This document shows positions 61,381-64,000 of a stretch of DNA of 64,000 nucleotides, piece by piece. The translations under genes and the position numbers were made by a program. How positions within the stretch are numbered: position 1 is the stretch's first letter; each line of letters starts with the position of its first letter. This stretch comes from Anaerolineae bacterium (GTDB lineage: Bacteria > Chloroflexota > Anaerolineae > Anaerolineales > Villigracilaceae), in NCBI GenBank assembly GCA_003130845.1, contig QEXW01000136.1, positions 1-64,000 on the forward strand. Reading direction: 5' to 3'. The notes under the pieces were generated by a model. It was not told the DNA's origin and made no database searches. It was given only the letters and a program-made list of their open reading frames with translations.

Positions 61381-62364
61381 TCAACGCTTTTGCTCAGCGA
61401 AATTTTCGACTGTACTGCGCAGTGACCTGGTTTGTGTAGCAAGTCGGGCAGGAGGATTGGCGGTGGTTGGATGCGAAAGGATGACTTGTAAACCTTCGCG
61501 GGCAGCAAAAACGTTTGGAAAAAGCTGCTGCGCATTGCTTTCCTGTTGACGAACCATCACGTCGCTATAGGTCGGGTCGTGATGGAAGAGAGCCAGCTGT
61601 TTTACTCCTGCTGCGTGTGCCAGTTCACAAGCCATTTGAGGCGTAGAATGGCCGTAGCCTTGGGTGGCATTCCAGCCATTTAAGCCGCGATAATGTTCCT
61701 CCGCATATTGCGCATCGTGAATGAGCAGGTCGGCACCTTTGGCAAAGGCCGCCAGCCGGCGGTCGGTTCCGATGTAGCCCTCGGTGTCGGTGGCATAGAC
61801 AATGCTCAAACCACGCCATTCAATGCGATAGATGTATACCCCGCCGGGATGTGCGTAGGATTTCATCAGGCGGATGGATAAGTCATCGGTCGGTTGTTTG
61901 CCTAGATGAGGCGTATTGGCAGTGAAATTGATAACTTGTGTTTCGCTTAGCGAGCGGATTTCTTTTGCAGCGTTCATATCACGCAAGGTTACCGGAAAAG
62001 CGGGTGGCATTTGGTTGCGTGCCAGCAGTTCCTCGAGTGCTTGTTCAGGTGCGCCTGGACCAAACAGGTACAGACGGCTGGTGGGGTTGTAGGCAGGGGC
62101 GAAGAAGGGAAAGCCTTGTGTGTGGTCGTGATGAAGGTGACTGAACAACAGGGTCGCTTGCACCGGTTTACCTGTTTGCTTGGCGCGAGCTAGTAAGTCA
62201 CGTCCCAAGGGGATGATGCCGGTGCCGGCATCTAGGATGACGATATGACCGCCGGCATTCACTTCGACACAGGCTGTATTGCCACCATAATACACCGTAT
62301 CACCGCCCGGTGTTGGGTGACTACCGCGCACACCCCAAAATTTGATAATCAAGTTTTCGGTCAT
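61381..62364 (-). CDS. MBL-fold metal-dependent hydrolase
   Basis: 327 residues. KFWGVRGSHPTPGGDTVYYGGNTACVEV and the metal motif HLHHDHTQGFPFF (HxHxDH), further ligands in ANTPHLG, YATDTEGY, and HDAQYAEEHY. It resembles the phosphodiesterase-like MBL group (PhnP/ElaC relatives), often found with cyclic-nucleotide-binding regulators. Its position in an operon with a Crp-type regulator would fit turnover of a cyclic nucleotide, but this is an inference. AAGGAGA precedes the ATG. Confidence 0.85.
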   Translation of the reverse strand: MTENLIIKFWGVRGSHPTPGGDTVYYGGNTACVEVNAGGHIVILDAGTGIIPLGRDLLARAKQTGKPVQATLLFSHLHHDHTQGFPFFAPAYNPTSRLYLFGPGAPEQALEELLARNQMPPAFPVTLRDMNAAKEIRSLSETQVINFTANTPHLGKQPTDDLSIRLMKSYAHPGGVYIYRIEWRGLSIVYATDTEGYIGTDRRLAAFAKGADLLIHDAQYAEEHYRGLNGWNATQGYGHSTPQMACELAHAAGVKQLALFHHDPTYSDVMVRQQESNAQQLFPNVFAAREGLQVILSHPTTANPPARLATQTRSLRSTVENFAEQKR

Positions 62365-62477
62365 TTCGGTCTCCTTGTGTTAGGGGATAGCTGCTTTGTT
62401 TTGTTGGCAGCTATCGGGTCTGAACGTATTATCTATCAGCACGAGGTGGACCGAAAGGAAGGATGTAGCAAGGAATT

Positions 62478-62521
62478 TGAGAATTTTTTCACAGAATTTT
62501 GGGGAAATTTTTCTCAACCCC
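62478..62521. promoter_or_regulatory. TGAGAA-type half-sites between MBL and YHS genes
   Basis: TGAGAATTTTTTCACA (62478-62493) and GGGGAAATTTTTCTCAACCC (62501-62520) lie in tandem. The second shares 13 identical bases with the palindrome at 60623. They are upstream of both divergent genes (MBL and YHS). Confidence 0.45.
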
Positions 62522-62531
62522 AAAAATTAGG

Positions 62532-62559
62532 TTGGATTAACCACGCTCATGGGTATAAT
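62532..62559 (+). promoter_or_regulatory. Leaderless promoter of the YHS protein gene
   Basis: TTGGAT (62532-62537), 16-nt spacer, TATAAT (62554-62559), then TTGTGC and the ATG at 62566. Confidence 0.65.
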
Positions 62560-62565
62560 TTGTGC

Positions 62566-62787
62566 ATGGATGCCAGTTCTAATCGTCATTCTTCCAAAGA
62601 ATATTACAGCGCCTGCGGTGATAAATTGGATGTGCCCTGGCGCTATCCGATGGTGACCTATAAAGGTCGGCAGGTTCTCTTTTGTTCGGTAGATTGTTTG
62701 AAGCAATTTCAAAAAGACCCCGACGGGTTCATGTCCGGCGAGGTTATCCACATCAACAGCAACAAACGCACCAAAGTATGTCCTTGA
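62566..62787 (+). CDS. Small YHS-domain protein
   Basis: 73 residues. The YHS core is YYSACGDKLDVPWRYPMVTYKGRQVLFCSVDCLKQFQKDPDGFM, with four cysteines in CG and CSVDC that can bind a metal (copper, iron or zinc) in this family. Only the reading frame from 62566 is believable; the longer frame to 62245 runs over the MBL gene. It is convergent with the methyltransferase gene (6-nt gap). Possibly a metal-handling accessory protein; function not established. Confidence 0.8.
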   Translation: MDASSNRHSSKEYYSACGDKLDVPWRYPMVTYKGRQVLFCSVDCLKQFQKDPDGFMSGEVIHINSNKRTKVCP

Positions 62788-62793
62788 ATGCGT

Positions 62794-63618
62794 TCACTTT
62801 TTGCGGATGATAATCATCGGGTATTGACCGTTTTCGGCGAAGAAGCGGGGAAATACGCCCTCGAGCCAGAAAATCAGTTTTAGGAGTAGATGTCCGCCCA
62901 GTTTGGGGTGGATAAACCAGCGTAGTACTTCGGTGGAGAGGCTGCGCCACGGGCGTAATTCGATGAGAATTTTGCTGCCAACTTCGCGCTTGAGCCAGGC
63001 AGGGGTAGGTTTTTCTACGAAAGTCCCTTCCGGGGTTTGGGCGGTTAGCCATTTTTTCTTTTTTTTGGGGCCGCGTCCAGTGATGCGGCGTAAAATTGCG
63101 ATGATAGGCTCGGCCAAGGCTGTGAGCAAAGGGCTGAACCAGCCGTTGACGATGACCGCTGTTCGTCCAGGGGAGAGGACACGGTGCAATTCCCCATAGG
63201 CTCGGGGGTGTTCTTCAATGGGTAGGTGGTGGATGGCGTGCATGGAGACAACGCCATCGAAGGCATCTGGTTTGAAGGGCAAGTTTGCCAAATCGCCAAC
63301 GACAAATAAGCCGTGTGCCCCCAGCCGTTGACGGGCTTCGCGCAGGGCTTGAATGGAAATGTCTAAGCAAACACGTTTTTGATACCCTTGGGAATAGGTC
63401 AGGTATTCCTCGTATTGTACCGGGCCGGAGCCGGCATCTAGCAAGAAGCGACCGGTGGGAACCAGGCCTTGGTTGACGCGCAAGCGGGTCTTGTGGATAT
63501 ATTCTGCTGAAACAGGCCGCAGGTCCTCATAGCGTGCGTTTTGGTAGTTGCCATCCGCTTCTTGTTGCCAACCGATTTCATCGTAAAATTCGCGTACTTT
63601 TTGTTTGGGGTTGTTCAT
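62794..63618 (-). CDS. SAM-dependent methyltransferase
   Basis: 274 residues, class I Rossmann methyltransferase. Motif I LLDAGSGPVQYEEYL, motif II region VCLDISIQALREA, VVGDLANLPFKPDAFDGVVSMHAIHHLP, HRVLSPGRTAVIVNG. A C-terminal extension (KKKKKWLTAQTPEGTF...FPRFFAENGQYPMIIIRKK) is basic then hydrophobic. The substrate is unknown. The neighbouring capsule-type gene suggests a carbohydrate or lipid target, as an inference. Confidence 0.85.
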   Translation of the reverse strand: MNNPKQKVREFYDEIGWQQEADGNYQNARYEDLRPVSAEYIHKTRLRVNQGLVPTGRFLLDAGSGPVQYEEYLTYSQGYQKRVCLDISIQALREARQRLGAHGLFVVGDLANLPFKPDAFDGVVSMHAIHHLPIEEHPRAYGELHRVLSPGRTAVIVNGWFSPLLTALAEPIIAILRRITGRGPKKKKKWLTAQTPEGTFVEKPTPAWLKREVGSKILIELRPWRSLSTEVLRWFIHPKLGGHLLLKLIFWLEGVFPRFFAENGQYPMIIIRKK

Positions 63619-63636
63619 AGGTTTCCGGTGGGTGCA

Positions 63637-64000
63637 TCAATATTCTATCGGTGTGCCTGTTAGGTAGTCAAAGGTTTTGCCAAAGGCGGTGCGGCCTTCC
63701 TCAGACAACACCCGGGCGAGGGGCCAGGTTTGGTAATCTTTCCAGAAGTGCATGAGCCGCCAGGGAAAGTCGAATGGAAAGTCAAAGAAGAAGCGATAGG
63801 CGTAATTCCACGCAATTTCGACCTGTGTTTCTGTTAGGCGCATCGGCGGAGAGGCTGCCAGAAGTGTATTGAGCATCTCAAAATATTCAGTATATGTGCT
63901 GGGGTCGTAGGTGAATCCACGACCACGATAGTGTGTTTGACCGGCTACAATCACCGGCACGCTCCGCATTGCCATTTCCATGCCGACGGTGGTGGTGTAG
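63637..64000 (-). CDS. Capsule-polysaccharide-biosynthesis-like protein, C-terminal part only
   Basis: The frame runs off the window edge: the last codons before the edge read TTTVGMEMAMRSVPVIVAG, so the gene continues upstream. TVGMEMAMRSVPVIVAGQTHYRGRGFTYDPSTYTEYFEML is the donor-binding end seen in capsule-synthesis type glycosyltransferases (KpsC/KpsS relatives). At least 121 residues are visible. It probably modifies surface carbohydrate together with the methyltransferase gene that follows 18 nt downstream. Confidence 0.7.
   Translation of the reverse strand, partial: YTTTVGMEMAMRSVPVIVAGQTHYRGRGFTYDPSTYTEYFEMLNTLLAASPPMRLTETQVEIAWNYAYRFFFDFPFDFPWRLMHFWKDYQTWPLARVLSEEGRTAFGKTFDYLTGTPIEY

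Overview
The window looks like a chromosomal segment of a Chloroflexota bacterium, most likely class Anaerolineae. The pointers are indirect: many lipoproteins with a Pro/Thr-rich linker behind the lipobox, the mixture of gene families (iron and peptide ABC importers, a non-pyrrolysine MttB homologue, tandem Crp/Fnr regulators, MASE-like sensor kinases), and the absence of outer-membrane genes. No rRNA, tRNA, insertion sequence, prophage or CRISPR array was seen.

Layout. 1-3.5 kb: two tandem M1-type peptidase lipoproteins (the first cut by the window edge) and a class V aminotransferase. 3.7-6.2 kb: a UspA gene, a 65-bp-period tandem repeat array, mobA and a radical SAM gene. 6.3-10.2 kb: a family 5 ABC importer whose binding protein appears circularly permuted, with two permeases and no ATPase. 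10.2-13.4 kb: T-box leader and valS. 13.4-16.3 kb: an NMT1-type binding protein, a permease and an IclR-type HTH/PNPOx-like fusion regulator. 16.4-24.3 kb: a complete histidine operon, hisGDCBAHFIE. It is preceded by a promoter, a tiny leader peptide with four consecutive His codons and an attenuator. Its spacers, and some of its coding sequence, are built from short repeated words, and HisH carries a roughly 120-residue in-frame repeat insertion.

24.3-25.8 kb: a pseudouridine synthase and lactate dehydrogenase. 26-30 kb: an Fe(III) ABC importer (binding protein, fused permease, ATPase). 30-35.5 kb: an Ada-like AraC/alkyltransferase fusion and two overlapping hybrid-sensor-type histidine kinases. 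35.6-39.5 kb: a CbpA-type J protein, an HtrA lipoprotease, and an unknown four-helix membrane protein followed by a lytic transglycosylase under a strong promoter with paired inverted repeats. 39.5-41.7 kb: a two-component system.

41.8-51.9 kb: an exopolysaccharide/glycan region (phosphoglycosyl transferase, GT2, GDP-mannose dehydratase, GT-C-like membrane protein, GT4, flippase, epimerase, nucleotide-sugar dehydrogenase) interrupted by a D-cysteine desulfhydrase. 52-54.4 kb: tsaE-tsaB-rimI-udg. 54.4-59.7 kb: MttB-like methyltransferase, roadblock/LC7 protein, guaB, a single-domain IMP cyclohydrolase, rpsU and infA. 59.7-64 kb: two Crp/Fnr paralogues, an MBL-fold hydrolase, a small YHS protein, a methyltransferase and a truncated capsule-type gene.

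Two themes cut across the window. First, at least six genes have a TATAAT-like box only 6-8 nt before the ATG and no Shine-Dalgarno sequence, which implies leaderless transcripts. Second, short word-like repeats, some shared by distant loci, occupy spacers and have entered reading frames of conserved enzymes.
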